A stretch of 64,000 nucleotides of DNA from NCBI GenBank assembly GCA_007751255.1, contig CP036296.1:5828001-5892000 (forward strand), read 5' to 3'. A model generated the notes under the pieces. That model saw only the letters and a program-made list of their open reading frames with translations, was not told the origin of the DNA and made no database searches. Positions 1 to 7,470 of this stretch are shown piece by piece; the first letter of the stretch is position 1, and each line of letters starts with the position of its first letter. Made by a program: the position numbers and the translations under genes. The stretch is from Engelhardtia mirabilis. GTDB lineage: Bacteria > Planctomycetota > UBA1135 > GCA-002686595.

Positions 1-260
1 ACGGCCGAGAGGGCGCCGGCCAGGCCGCCGATTGCCAGCCCGAGGACGGACGAGAGGGCCAGGCCGACTGCGGGCGCGCGCAGGTCGACGGCCGCGCCGC
101 TCGCCGGACGACGCAGCGCGCGGAACACGAGCGCGGCGAAGGTCGCGGCGGCGAGCCCGTGCAGACCGAGGTCGCCCGTGTGCTCGGCCGTGCGTCCGGC
201 CCACCACCAGGCCGGCCAGTGGGCCACGACGGCGAGAAGAACGACTGCCGTGCGGCTCAC
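1..260 (-). CDS. Exosortase-like membrane protein, N-terminal part (runs off the window)
   Basis: Reading the minus strand from a GTG at 260 gives 86 uninterrupted residues to the window edge. The GTG overlaps the TGA of the upstream gene in a GTGA junction, which suggests translational coupling. The protein opens with a hydrophobic segment containing AHWPAWWW, then a DLGLHG motif, then more hydrophobic segments. Exosortases (EpsH/Xrt membrane transpeptidases) commonly have an aromatic-rich first helix followed by a D-x-x-S-H-G-like motif, and this looks like that start. The catalytic Cys/Arg/His region would lie outside the window. The neighbour carries a VPEP sorting tail, which supports the call. 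It could also be another polytopic membrane protein. Confidence 0.6.
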   Translation of the reverse strand, partial: MSRTAVVLLAVVAHWPAWWWAGRTAEHTGDLGLHGLAAATFAALVFRALRRPASGAAVDLRAPAVGLALSSVLGLAIGGLAGALSA

Positions 261-2674
261 GTGGCGATCCTCTGCCGGGGTCGCTCGCGCAAGAGCACGC
301 CGCCGACGACGAGCACGGCGAGGGCGATCAAGGCCCACTCCCCAGGCTCGGGCACGGTCGGCACCGAGTCGGCGGAGACGGGCTCGAGGTCCGCCGCCTC
401 GTACTGGGCCGCGGTCTCGAGCACCACGGCGCCGCTGACCGAAGTCACGAGTTGGTGCGAGGCCGCGAGCTCGACCGCACGCTCGCGCTCGTGGGCATCG
501 GAGCTGCGGGCGAGTCGCTCGATCTCCTCTGCCGCCCACAGCCGCGTGACGTGGCTCGATCCGGGTTGGGCGAGCAAGTGCTCCGGCTGGGTCAAACGCA
601 GACGCTCGGCCTGCCAGTAGGGCTCGCCCCGCAGTCGGTCGAGGGCCGACCAGAGGTCCTGCTCGAGGTCGCCGAAGCGCGGAACGGTCTCGAAGACCCC
701 CAGCTTCGCGATCGAGCTCGCGCCGTAGAGCCCGTGCGCCAGCTCGTTGGGATAGCTCGACGTCGACAGGGTCACGAGGCGCAGCGGGCGCTGCCGCCGC
801 TCGAAGTTCTGCACGATCCCCGCCGTGCCGGTCAGCAGCACCGCCTGGGGACCGTGGATCCACAGCACGGCGCCGGGCTCGTCGAGCGGCAGGGCGTCGA
901 GCGCGGCCTCGAGGGCCGGCGCCGAGTCCTGGCCGCCGACGAAGCGCTCCGCTTGCCCCAACGCGCCGAGCCCCTCGCGCCCCAGACGGAGGGCCCGATC
1001 GCCGGCGAACCACACGTCGAGCGGGATCGAGCTCGGCAGGCCGACGAGGGCGTCGCGAATCGCCGTTCCGAAGGGCGCCAGGGTCGCCGAACCGTCCACG
1101 ACCACGGTCAGGCGCGGCGTCGGGTCGTCGGAAAGCCGTCGCCAGGTCTGCCGGATGAACGCGCCGCCATCGAGAGGCCGCGAGACGATCGGATCGGTCG
1201 CGGCGTCGCGGGACAGGAGCAGGGGCTCGAGGCCGGACACGAGGCTCTCAGCGGCCAGGGTGCCGCGCGCCACGAACTCGCCCGGTCGCCCCTCGGGTGA
1301 GGCGACGACTCCGCCGGGCCAGCGAATGGCCTCGGCCGACGACTCGACCCACAGGTGGTGGGCGACCTGTCCGAGGTCGAAGTTGTGCTCCGCGATGGTC
1401 GGGAAGGCGGCGCGGCCCCTGGCGAGGTCGAGCGGCACGATCGGCGCCGTGATGCCGACGCGGATCTGCATCGGTGCGACCGGTTCGGTGTCCGCCCTCG
1501 AGGTCGGCTGGACGGGGAAGCACTGCACCAGCACCCGGTCCGGCCCGGCGACGGTGGCGAGCACCGGATCCCGCTGCCTGACGACCACGGCCTCGTAGGC
1601 CTGGCGGACCTGGCTGTGGCCAGCGAAGGCCGCCTCGCGCTCCTCACCGTCGACCCACAGGGTCAAGCGGCTCACCACGCCGCCGGGGGGCAGGGCCAGG
1701 ACCATGCGCGCCTCGCGCTGAAGCCAGCCCGTGTTCTCGAAAGCCAGGGTCCATTCCCAGTAGACGGTCGACGACGGGCCGTCCGCGCGCGCGTCCAGGC
1801 GCGAGTCGACTAGAGAGAGGTCGTCGAGCCGCGGCCCGACGCGCTCGCTGCCCTGGGCCGGGTCCCAGTCGCGAAAGCCCGCCTCGGCCCAGGTCCTGGG
1901 CCGCGGTCGGCTGATCCAGCCCGAGGTCGGCCGGGGGTCGGCGTACCAGGGGCGCCCGGTCAGGCGGTAGTAGCTCTCGCGCGCCGTGGCCTGGGTCCAA
2001 TCGCGCGAACCTCGGCGGAACCATTGGCCCAGATCCACCGACGGCGCCTGGGTCTCGCACAGCCCCCGCAGAACGGACGCGCTCCCCACGCGCCGCAGCA
2101 GCTCCATCCCCCGCTGCGCCTTCTCGGGATCCTTGTGGTGCGCCATGGCCATGGCGGCGGTGGTCGCGTAGGTGGCCATGCCGAGGGCGACCGGCGCCCC
2201 TAGGCCCACCAGGACCCCGAGCACTCCCGCGAGGGGCGTCGGACTGCGACCGAGCTCCCGCGCTCGAGCGAGGAAGCGACTGCGCGCGATCAACAGGGCC
2301 AGCACCGACAGCAGCGGAGCCAGGGGCAGGGCTCCGATCCCGAACAGGACCATCACTGCCGCGAACGGCGCGATCGGCGCGTAGGCGAGGGCATAGAGGC
2401 TCGCGACGGTCAGGGCCAACCCCACCAGGACGCGGGCCGGGAACAGCATCGCGCCCGGGAGCCTGCCGGCGACCAGCGCCAGGGCGCTCGTCATCGGCAC
2501 GCTGAGGATCAACAGCGCGTGCCAGGGCGTCGGAATGGGATCCAGGTACTGCTCGGCGCTGGCCCCGGTCCGTAGCTCCCAGATCAGCGCCGCGAGGGGC
2601 AGGACGATGCCGAACAGGCCCAGGCAGAAGGGCGCGAGACGGCGAGGACGGGAAGCGGTTTCAGGTTCACTCAT
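257..2674 (-). CDS. VIT-domain membrane protein with VPEP-CTERM sorting tail
   Basis: I start this 805-residue protein at the ATG at 2674 (MSEPET); no Shine-Dalgarno sequence is evident. Residues 15-185 hold several hydrophobic helices. Residues about 303-412 form a vault/inter-alpha-trypsin (VIT) domain, recognisable by WVDGEEREAAF, the QAYEAVV segment and the RDP motif. A von Willebrand A-like region appears to follow. Residues 774-805 are a tripartite sorting signal: VPEP, a 15-residue hydrophobic stretch, then an Arg-rich tail. Long VIT proteins with such tails are known as dedicated targets encoded next to their own exosortase (the XrtN- and XrtK-type systems, from memory). The coupled downstream gene fits that arrangement, so this is probably a one-enzyme, one-substrate pair in the cell envelope. 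Confidence 0.8.
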   Translation of the reverse strand: MSEPETASRPRRLAPFCLGLFGIVLPLAALIWELRTGASAEQYLDPIPTPWHALLILSVPMTSALALVAGRLPGAMLFPARVLVGLALTVASLYALAYAPIAPFAAVMVLFGIGALPLAPLLSVLALLIARSRFLARARELGRSPTPLAGVLGVLVGLGAPVALGMATYATTAAMAMAHHKDPEKAQRGMELLRRVGSASVLRGLCETQAPSVDLGQWFRRGSRDWTQATARESYYRLTGRPWYADPRPTSGWISRPRPRTWAEAGFRDWDPAQGSERVGPRLDDLSLVDSRLDARADGPSSTVYWEWTLAFENTGWLQREARMVLALPPGGVVSRLTLWVDGEEREAAFAGHSQVRQAYEAVVVRQRDPVLATVAGPDRVLVQCFPVQPTSRADTEPVAPMQIRVGITAPIVPLDLARGRAAFPTIAEHNFDLGQVAHHLWVESSAEAIRWPGGVVASPEGRPGEFVARGTLAAESLVSGLEPLLLSRDAATDPIVSRPLDGGAFIRQTWRRLSDDPTPRLTVVVDGSATLAPFGTAIRDALVGLPSSIPLDVWFAGDRALRLGREGLGALGQAERFVGGQDSAPALEAALDALPLDEPGAVLWIHGPQAVLLTGTAGIVQNFERRQRPLRLVTLSTSSYPNELAHGLYGASSIAKLGVFETVPRFGDLEQDLWSALDRLRGEPYWQAERLRLTQPEHLLAQPGSSHVTRLWAAEEIERLARSSDAHERERAVELAASHQLVTSVSGAVVLETAAQYEAADLEPVSADSVPTVPEPGEWALIALAVLVVGGVLLRERPRQRIAT

Positions 2675-2752
2675 CAATCGAGGAGGACGGCAGTTCGCGG
2701 GAGATCTCCCCAGTGAACCGCCTCGGCCCCTCACCGTGAGTAACAACCCCGC

Positions 2753-2809
2753 ATCTGAGCTGAGGCGGCGGTCTTGTGCCTGGCACCTGACGTCCGCCTC
2801 AGCTCAGAT
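2753..2809. repeat. Hairpin element with conserved GTGCCTGGCAC loop, copy 1
   Basis: A perfect 16-bp stem (2753-2768 with 2794-2809) encloses a 25-nt loop that contains the smaller palindrome GTGCCTGGCAC. The right arm includes the TGA stop (2804-2806) of the radical SAM gene. The loop matches copy 2 at 38229-38253 except at two adjacent positions, while the stems differ. Confidence 0.8.
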
Positions 2810-4312
2810 CGCCGCGTCCTGGCCCGTGTCCAGTGTGTCGAGGAACTGGTTCTTCGAACCCTCGCCCTCGTGGGTGCCGCCGCCGCCCTTGCCGAAGATC
2901 TGGCCGATGTTCTTCAGGCCCAACCTGAAGTCGTCCATCATCCCGTAGCCCGACACGACGGCGTGCTGGTACCAGAGGAACGCCAAGAGGGTCCAGTCGA
3001 AGACCGGGTTGCGCGGGAACTTGATCAGGGCCTTCACCAGCGGGATGCCGAAGGGCAGGTAGACCGCGATGTTGAAGAGCTTCTGCAGGTTGACGACTTC
3101 CTCGACGTCCTTGCGGCGCATCTGGCTGTCGTTCTGCAGCGAGGGGCCGATGTCCTTGCCGACTTCCACGCGCTCCTTCTCGAAGTCTTCGCGGCCGAGC
3201 TCGGTGGACTTGAAGGGGCGGTAGATCAGCACCGTGCAGCCGTTGGGCTTGATCGCCTTGTTGGTGCGCACCGTGTTGAACATGTCCTCCAGCGTCTCCG
3301 CCGGCGAGCCCATGATGTTGTTGGTGCGGAAGGTGATCTTGTACTTCTTGAGCAGCTTCGGGATGCCGTAGACGACCTTGTCCGTGTAGCCCTTCTTGTA
3401 GACGCGCAGGCGCACGTCCTCGGAGCCGGACTCGAGGCCGAACTGGACCGAGGTGCAACCGGCGCGGCTCATGGCCTCGATGTCGTCCTCGTCCAGGAAG
3501 TTGATGTTCACGTTGCACGCGAACGGCAGGCCGACCTTCTCGGGCCACTTCTCGGCGAACTCCTGGACCCAGCCGCGCTCCATGTTGAGCGCCGCGTCGC
3601 CGAAGTTGACCATGCGGAAGTTGGGGTAGCGGGCGAGGATGTCGTTCATCTCCTCGACCAGGTAGTCCACCGACTTCACGCGGTTGAACTTCTCGCCGAC
3701 CTTGCCGCTGATCCACTCCTTCTTCATGAGGCCGACGGAGCAGTAGGTGCAGCTGTTCTGGCAGCCGCGGCTCGCGTGGACCTGCATCACGCGCTTAGCG
3801 CGCAGGAAGGGGTACTTGTAGAAGATGTCGACGTCCGGGAACGGCAGGGAGTCCAGGTCCTGGATCACCGGCCGGATCGGGTTGGTCCACGGCTCGCCGT
3901 CGCGCAGAAAGCCGACGTTGGGGATCAGCTCGATCGAGTTGTTGTTCTCCCAGGCGTTGACCAGGTCGAGCATGGCGTACTCGCCCTCGGCCTTGATCGT
4001 GGCGTCCACGTAGGCGCCGTCGCGCAGCACCTCGGCGTCGAAGGAGGGGTGCGGCCCGCCCATCACCACCCGCAGGTGCGGGAACTGCTTGCGCCACGCG
4101 TTGACGTGGTGCTTGGCCCAGTTCTCCTGGCCCGTGGTGGCGTAGATGCCGATCACGTCGGGCTGCCAGGCCTCGACCACCTCGTGGAAGTGCGGCTCCT
4201 CGGCGGTGATGAAGCAGTCGGTCTGGTGGCCGTGTGCCTTGAGCACCGACGACAGCACCTTCACGCCTTCGAACTCGTGGCAGGTGGTGACGATGAATGC
4301 GATGCGCGCCAA
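2804..4312 (-). CDS. B12-binding-domain radical SAM protein
   Basis: The protein is 502 residues long. Residues 1-130 look like a Rossmann-type cobalamin-binding domain, with PDVIGIYATT at 51-60 and VMGGPHPS at 83-90, but without a DxHxxG motif. The radical SAM [4Fe-4S] cluster motif CX3CX2C is at C184, C188 and C191. The core runs to roughly residue 400, with a helical C-terminus. Members of this class transfer methyl groups or rearrange unreactive carbons, often in lipids, pigments or secondary metabolites; the substrate cannot be read here. It is divergent from a second, related radical SAM gene at 4728. Its stop codon lies inside a hairpin element. Confidence 0.88.
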   Translation of the reverse strand: MARIAFIVTTCHEFEGVKVLSSVLKAHGHQTDCFITAEEPHFHEVVEAWQPDVIGIYATTGQENWAKHHVNAWRKQFPHLRVVMGGPHPSFDAEVLRDGAYVDATIKAEGEYAMLDLVNAWENNNSIELIPNVGFLRDGEPWTNPIRPVIQDLDSLPFPDVDIFYKYPFLRAKRVMQVHASRGCQNSCTYCSVGLMKKEWISGKVGEKFNRVKSVDYLVEEMNDILARYPNFRMVNFGDAALNMERGWVQEFAEKWPEKVGLPFACNVNINFLDEDDIEAMSRAGCTSVQFGLESGSEDVRLRVYKKGYTDKVVYGIPKLLKKYKITFRTNNIMGSPAETLEDMFNTVRTNKAIKPNGCTVLIYRPFKSTELGREDFEKERVEVGKDIGPSLQNDSQMRRKDVEEVVNLQKLFNIAVYLPFGIPLVKALIKFPRNPVFDWTLLAFLWYQHAVVSGYGMMDDFRLGLKNIGQIFGKGGGGTHEGEGSKNQFLDTLDTGQDAAI

Positions 4313-4727
4313 GGTTGGATCGTGGGTGAGGGTCGCGGGAGAGCGCAGGGGGCCTCGGCTGGCGAGGGCCCCTCGAGGGGAGGTCGGCGACGGGCCGAGG
4401 GGAGAAACTAGCCCGGATTGCCGCGCCTTGGTCGAATGCCCCGAAACGGGGTTCTGCGACCGGTTCGCGGCCGAGCTGAATCGGCCTCTGGGTGACAGGA
4501 AGACGTCCGCCGAGTCGCGTGGGTTCGCGTCGTCAGGCTGCGGTCATGCAGCGTGGGCGAGCACTGGCCTACTGGACCTGGCCTCAGTCTCCCCCTCACG
4601 GGAGATGCCGGCTTATGCTACCACCAGGCCCGTGTCCCTGCGGACGGTCGCCGGCGATCGCGACCGGCGGCAACCTATCCTCCGCCGAGAGGGCACTTTC
4701 GCCCGTCCCCGAGCGTCCCTCCCCCAG
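4313..4727. other. Divergent intergenic region between the two radical SAM genes
   Basis: This 415-bp spacer should hold promoters for both genes. The 14-mer gcaacctatcctcc occurs at 4670-4683, 45 nt before the plus-strand ATG, and again at 51066-51079 directly before another ATG. I see no riboswitch or convincing -35/-10 pair. Confidence 0.4.
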
Positions 4728-6194
4728 ATGTCCACGACGATCACGGCCGACCCGGCGAGCACCAGCCCCGCACGCACCGAGCGCTCCCAGCGCCCGCTCC
4801 GCACCGTTCTGGTCCAGACCTACCACCCCTACACCCAGTTCACCCACGTGCACCCGCTCGGGATCATGATGATCGCGGCGAATGCCCGGGAGCGGGGGCA
4901 CAAGGACGTGCACCTGGTGGACATGAAGGTCGAGGACTGGACCCCGGAGCGCGCCTGCCAGGAGCTGGAGCGGCTGAAGCCGGACGTGGTCGGCCTCTCG
5001 GCCATGACCTACGAGGCCGGCTGCATGCACGAGCTGGCCAAGCTCGTCCGCGCGCGCCTGCCCAAGGCCGTGATCGTTTGCGGCGGCCCCCACCCCTCGG
5101 TGGCGGCGGACGACGTGATGGAGGACGCCTCGGTCGACTTCGTGGTGCGCGGCGAGGGCGAGGAGACCTTCGCCGAGCTGCTCGACGGCGTGGCAGACGG
5201 CCGCACCGACTGGTCCGGCTGCGCCGGCATCCACTGGCGCGACGCCGAGGGCAAGGCCGTGGCCGAGCCCGATCGCCCGCCGCCGGCCGACCTGGACGCC
5301 ATGCCCTTCCCGGCCTGGGACCTGGTCCAGCACCCCAAGTACCACAAGGTGCCCCGCGGCGGCGTGATCTACGCCCACAAGGAGTTCGCGACGATGTTCT
5401 CGTCGCGCGCCTGCCCCTGGCGCTGCACCTACTGCCACAACTCCTACGGCAAGGCCTTCCGCGAGCGCTCGGCCGAGAACGTGCTCGAGGAGATGCGCCT
5501 TCTGGTCGAGGACTACGGCGTGCGCGAGTTCGTCTTCATGGACGACATCTTCAACTTCCGCCCCGAGCGGGCGAAGAAGATCGCGCGCGGCATCATCGAC
5601 GCCAAGTGGAAGATCAAGCTGACCTTCCCCAACGGCTTCCGCGGCGACATCCTCGACGAGGAGCTGGTCGTGCTGCTGAAGGAGGCCGGGATGTACCGCT
5701 GCATGATCGCCGTGGAGTCGGCCGTGCCGCGCATCCAGAAGGTCATGAAGAAGAACCTGAAGATCGACAAGGTCCGCAAGATCGTCGAGTTCACCGCGCG
5801 CCAGGGGGTCATGACCCACGGCGCCTTCATGCTCGGCTTCCCCACCGAGACCGAGGAGGAGATGGAGGCCACCATCGAGTGGGCGGCCTCCAGCGCCTTC
5901 CACACCGCGGCCTTCTTCCGCGTGATCCCCTTCAAGGGCACCGAGCTCTTCAACCAGATCCAGCACGCTGGCTTCGACCTGCCGACGGATTGGAGCAAGT
6001 ACGAGCCCTACCAGAGCCAGATCAACCTCTCCGAAGTGGAAGAGGACGAGATCTACAAGCTCCGCAAGAAGGCCTACCGGCGCTTCTACTGGAACCCCAG
6101 GCGCCTGTTCTCGATCTTCAGGTTGATCCCGAACAAGACCAACATGCTGCCGTTCCTGACGCTGCTGTTCGCGCGTCGGGCCTACGCGCGCTGA
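4728..6194 (+). CDS. B12-binding-domain radical SAM protein
   Basis: I start at the ATG at 4728 (MSTTIT). The frame stays open upstream, but the conserved domain begins just after this start. The 488-residue product has a cobalamin-binding-type domain at about 25-180 (PDVVGLSAMTYE, VCGGPHPS, then RGEGEETF). The radical SAM CX3CX2C motif is at C229, C233 and C236 (CPWRCTYC), and the core runs to about residue 420. The C-terminus is basic and amphipathic (RRFYWNPRR). It is related in plan to the divergent gene at 2804-4312, so the two may act in one modification pathway. The last 309 bp are repeated at 6924-7232 with about 97 percent identity. Confidence 0.88.
   Translation: MSTTITADPASTSPARTERSQRPLRTVLVQTYHPYTQFTHVHPLGIMMIAANARERGHKDVHLVDMKVEDWTPERACQELERLKPDVVGLSAMTYEAGCMHELAKLVRARLPKAVIVCGGPHPSVAADDVMEDASVDFVVRGEGEETFAELLDGVADGRTDWSGCAGIHWRDAEGKAVAEPDRPPPADLDAMPFPAWDLVQHPKYHKVPRGGVIYAHKEFATMFSSRACPWRCTYCHNSYGKAFRERSAENVLEEMRLLVEDYGVREFVFMDDIFNFRPERAKKIARGIIDAKWKIKLTFPNGFRGDILDEELVVLLKEAGMYRCMIAVESAVPRIQKVMKKNLKIDKVRKIVEFTARQGVMTHGAFMLGFPTETEEEMEATIEWAASSAFHTAAFFRVIPFKGTELFNQIQHAGFDLPTDWSKYEPYQSQINLSEVEEDEIYKLRKKAYRRFYWNPRRLFSIFRLIPNKTNMLPFLTLLFARRAYAR
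5886..6194 (+). repeat. 309-bp direct repeat, copy 1 (3' end of radical SAM gene)
   Basis: Positions 5886-6194 align with 6924-7232 at a constant offset of 1038 bp, with no gaps and 10 mismatches by my count. Similarity stops exactly at the stop codon. The two copies bracket the lipoprotein gene at 6265-6840. Confidence 0.95.
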
Positions 6195-6264
6195 GTTGAT
6201 AGACCGCTTCCTCCGACGACAGCCGAGGAATAGGCCCTCCGCCGCAGGGCACAGGGCGCCCCTG

Positions 6265-6840
6265 CTACCGAAGCAGGCCCAAGTCCTCGACCTTCGCCTC
6301 GAAGCCCTCTAGGTACTCCGGTGCCAACCGGAACGTCCATTCTCCGACTTCGCACCGAACTTGCAGGACAAGGCCGTCGTTTCGAAGCCGATCGAGTTGC
6401 CCTTCGTCCACGGCAAACCGAATCCACTGCTCGTCATTCCACGGCCCGGACGAAGGCAGCTCCTCTGACTCATCGAAGAGCTGGATCTCAACCCCGCTCT
6501 CCGAGTAACTCGCGGCCTGCAACTCGACTTCAGCACGGTTGTCGGGATCCACGGAGGCAAATAGGCGCAGTGCCATGCCGCCGTAGCTCCAAGCTGGAGC
6601 CTTCACGCCCAGATAGGTTCGGTAGTCGTTCTCGTCCGTGTTTGGGATCCCCGTGGACTTGCGCTCCACAAGCGTCGCATCGCGCCAGATGTTGATACCG
6701 ACTCGCTCGGGGACCGCATCCAATTCTTGAAGACGGTGGGCATTGACTTGCCCTTGAATGAAATTGCCGGCAACGCACGACGAGAGCAGGGCAAGGCTCG
6801 CCATGCAACAAAGGCTTCTCCACTGGGTTGGATTTTCCAT
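6265..6840 (-). CDS. Putative lipoprotein of unknown function
   Basis: The protein is 191 residues long. A hydrophobic leader ends in LALLSSC, a plausible lipobox with Cys22, so it is probably anchored in a membrane facing the periplasm or outside. The rest is a mixed-charge, beta-rich-looking sequence with no family I recognise. Its base composition is visibly less GC-rich than its neighbours. It lies between the two copies of the duplicated radical SAM 3' end, opposite in direction to that gene, which suggests it arrived as an insertion. No partner gene accompanies it. Confidence 0.65.
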   Translation of the reverse strand: MENPTQWRSLCCMASLALLSSCVAGNFIQGQVNAHRLQELDAVPERVGINIWRDATLVERKSTGIPNTDENDYRTYLGVKAPAWSYGGMALRLFASVDPDNRAEVELQAASYSESGVEIQLFDESEELPSSGPWNDEQWIRFAVDEGQLDRLRNDGLVLQVRCEVGEWTFRLAPEYLEGFEAKVEDLGLLR

Positions 6841-6923
6841 CGCGGTCCGATCGTAACGCCTGCCGCATCAGACGCCCTCTACCATCTGGCTGAGGTCGCA
6901 CGAGCGTCGGCCACGGCGAGGTA

Positions 6924-7232
6924 GCCTCCAGCGCCTTCCACACCGCGGCCTTCTTCCGCGTGATCCCCTTCAAGGGCACCGAGCTCTTCAACCAGATCCA
7001 ACACGCCGGCTTCGACCTGCCGACGGACTGGAGCAAGTACGAGCCCTACCAGAGCCAGATCAACCTCTCCGAAGTGGAAGAGGACGAGATCTACAAGCTC
7101 CGCAAGAAGGCCTACCGGCGCTTCTACTGCAACCCGCGGCGGCTGATCTCGATCTTCAGGTTGATCCCGAACAAGACCAACATGCTGCCGTTCCTAACGC
7201 TGCTGTTCGCGCGTCGGGCTTACGCGCGCTGA
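6924..7232 (+). pseudogene. Truncated duplicate of radical SAM gene 3' end
   Basis: This segment reproduces the last 102 codons of the 4728-6194 gene in frame, including the stop. Two changes alter the protein (Trp to Cys and Phe to Ile in the WNPRRLFS region); most others are silent. The first possible Met is at 6960 (MIPFKGTEL), which would give a 90-residue fragment lacking the cofactor domains. The sequence upstream is unrelated to the parent gene. A strong hairpin follows at 7291, so this copy, rather than the intact gene, may hold the ancestral downstream flank. Confidence 0.88.
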
Positions 7233-7290
7233 AGGGCTGGGGGGCCAAACGGGCGGGAGGACCCGAGGGTCGCCTGCCGCGCGCAGATCG

Positions 7291-7327
7291 AGAGGGACCC
7301 CGGGGGCAGCCGCCCCGGGGTCCCTCT
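7291..7327. terminator. Strong terminator-like hairpin
   Basis: A perfect 15-bp GC-rich stem (7291-7305 with 7313-7327) has a 7-nt loop. No T-run follows, so it is only a candidate terminator. It lies 58 nt after the duplicated radical SAM 3' end and before the PPC-repeat gene. Confidence 0.65.
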
Positions 7328-7470
7328 GCCGTTGGGCGCGCCGGTTCGAGGCCCGAGGGCGTCGATTTCCTCGGGTTTCTCGATCAGGCGCGCCGCCCCG
7401 CGCGTGTATCCGGGCACGCCGCGACTCGGCGCCGCCCCGTCCACCGCCACCACCCGACCCCGTTCGAAAC

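Noticed and set aside
2774..4411. Long plus-strand open frame opposite the radical SAM gene
   Set aside because: It is the antisense shadow of a clearly conserved minus-strand gene and has the Val/Leu/Asp/His-biased composition of GC-rich antisense frames.
6960..7232. Independent small gene
   Set aside because: It is a truncated copy of the radical SAM gene end without a ribosome-binding site or cofactor domain.
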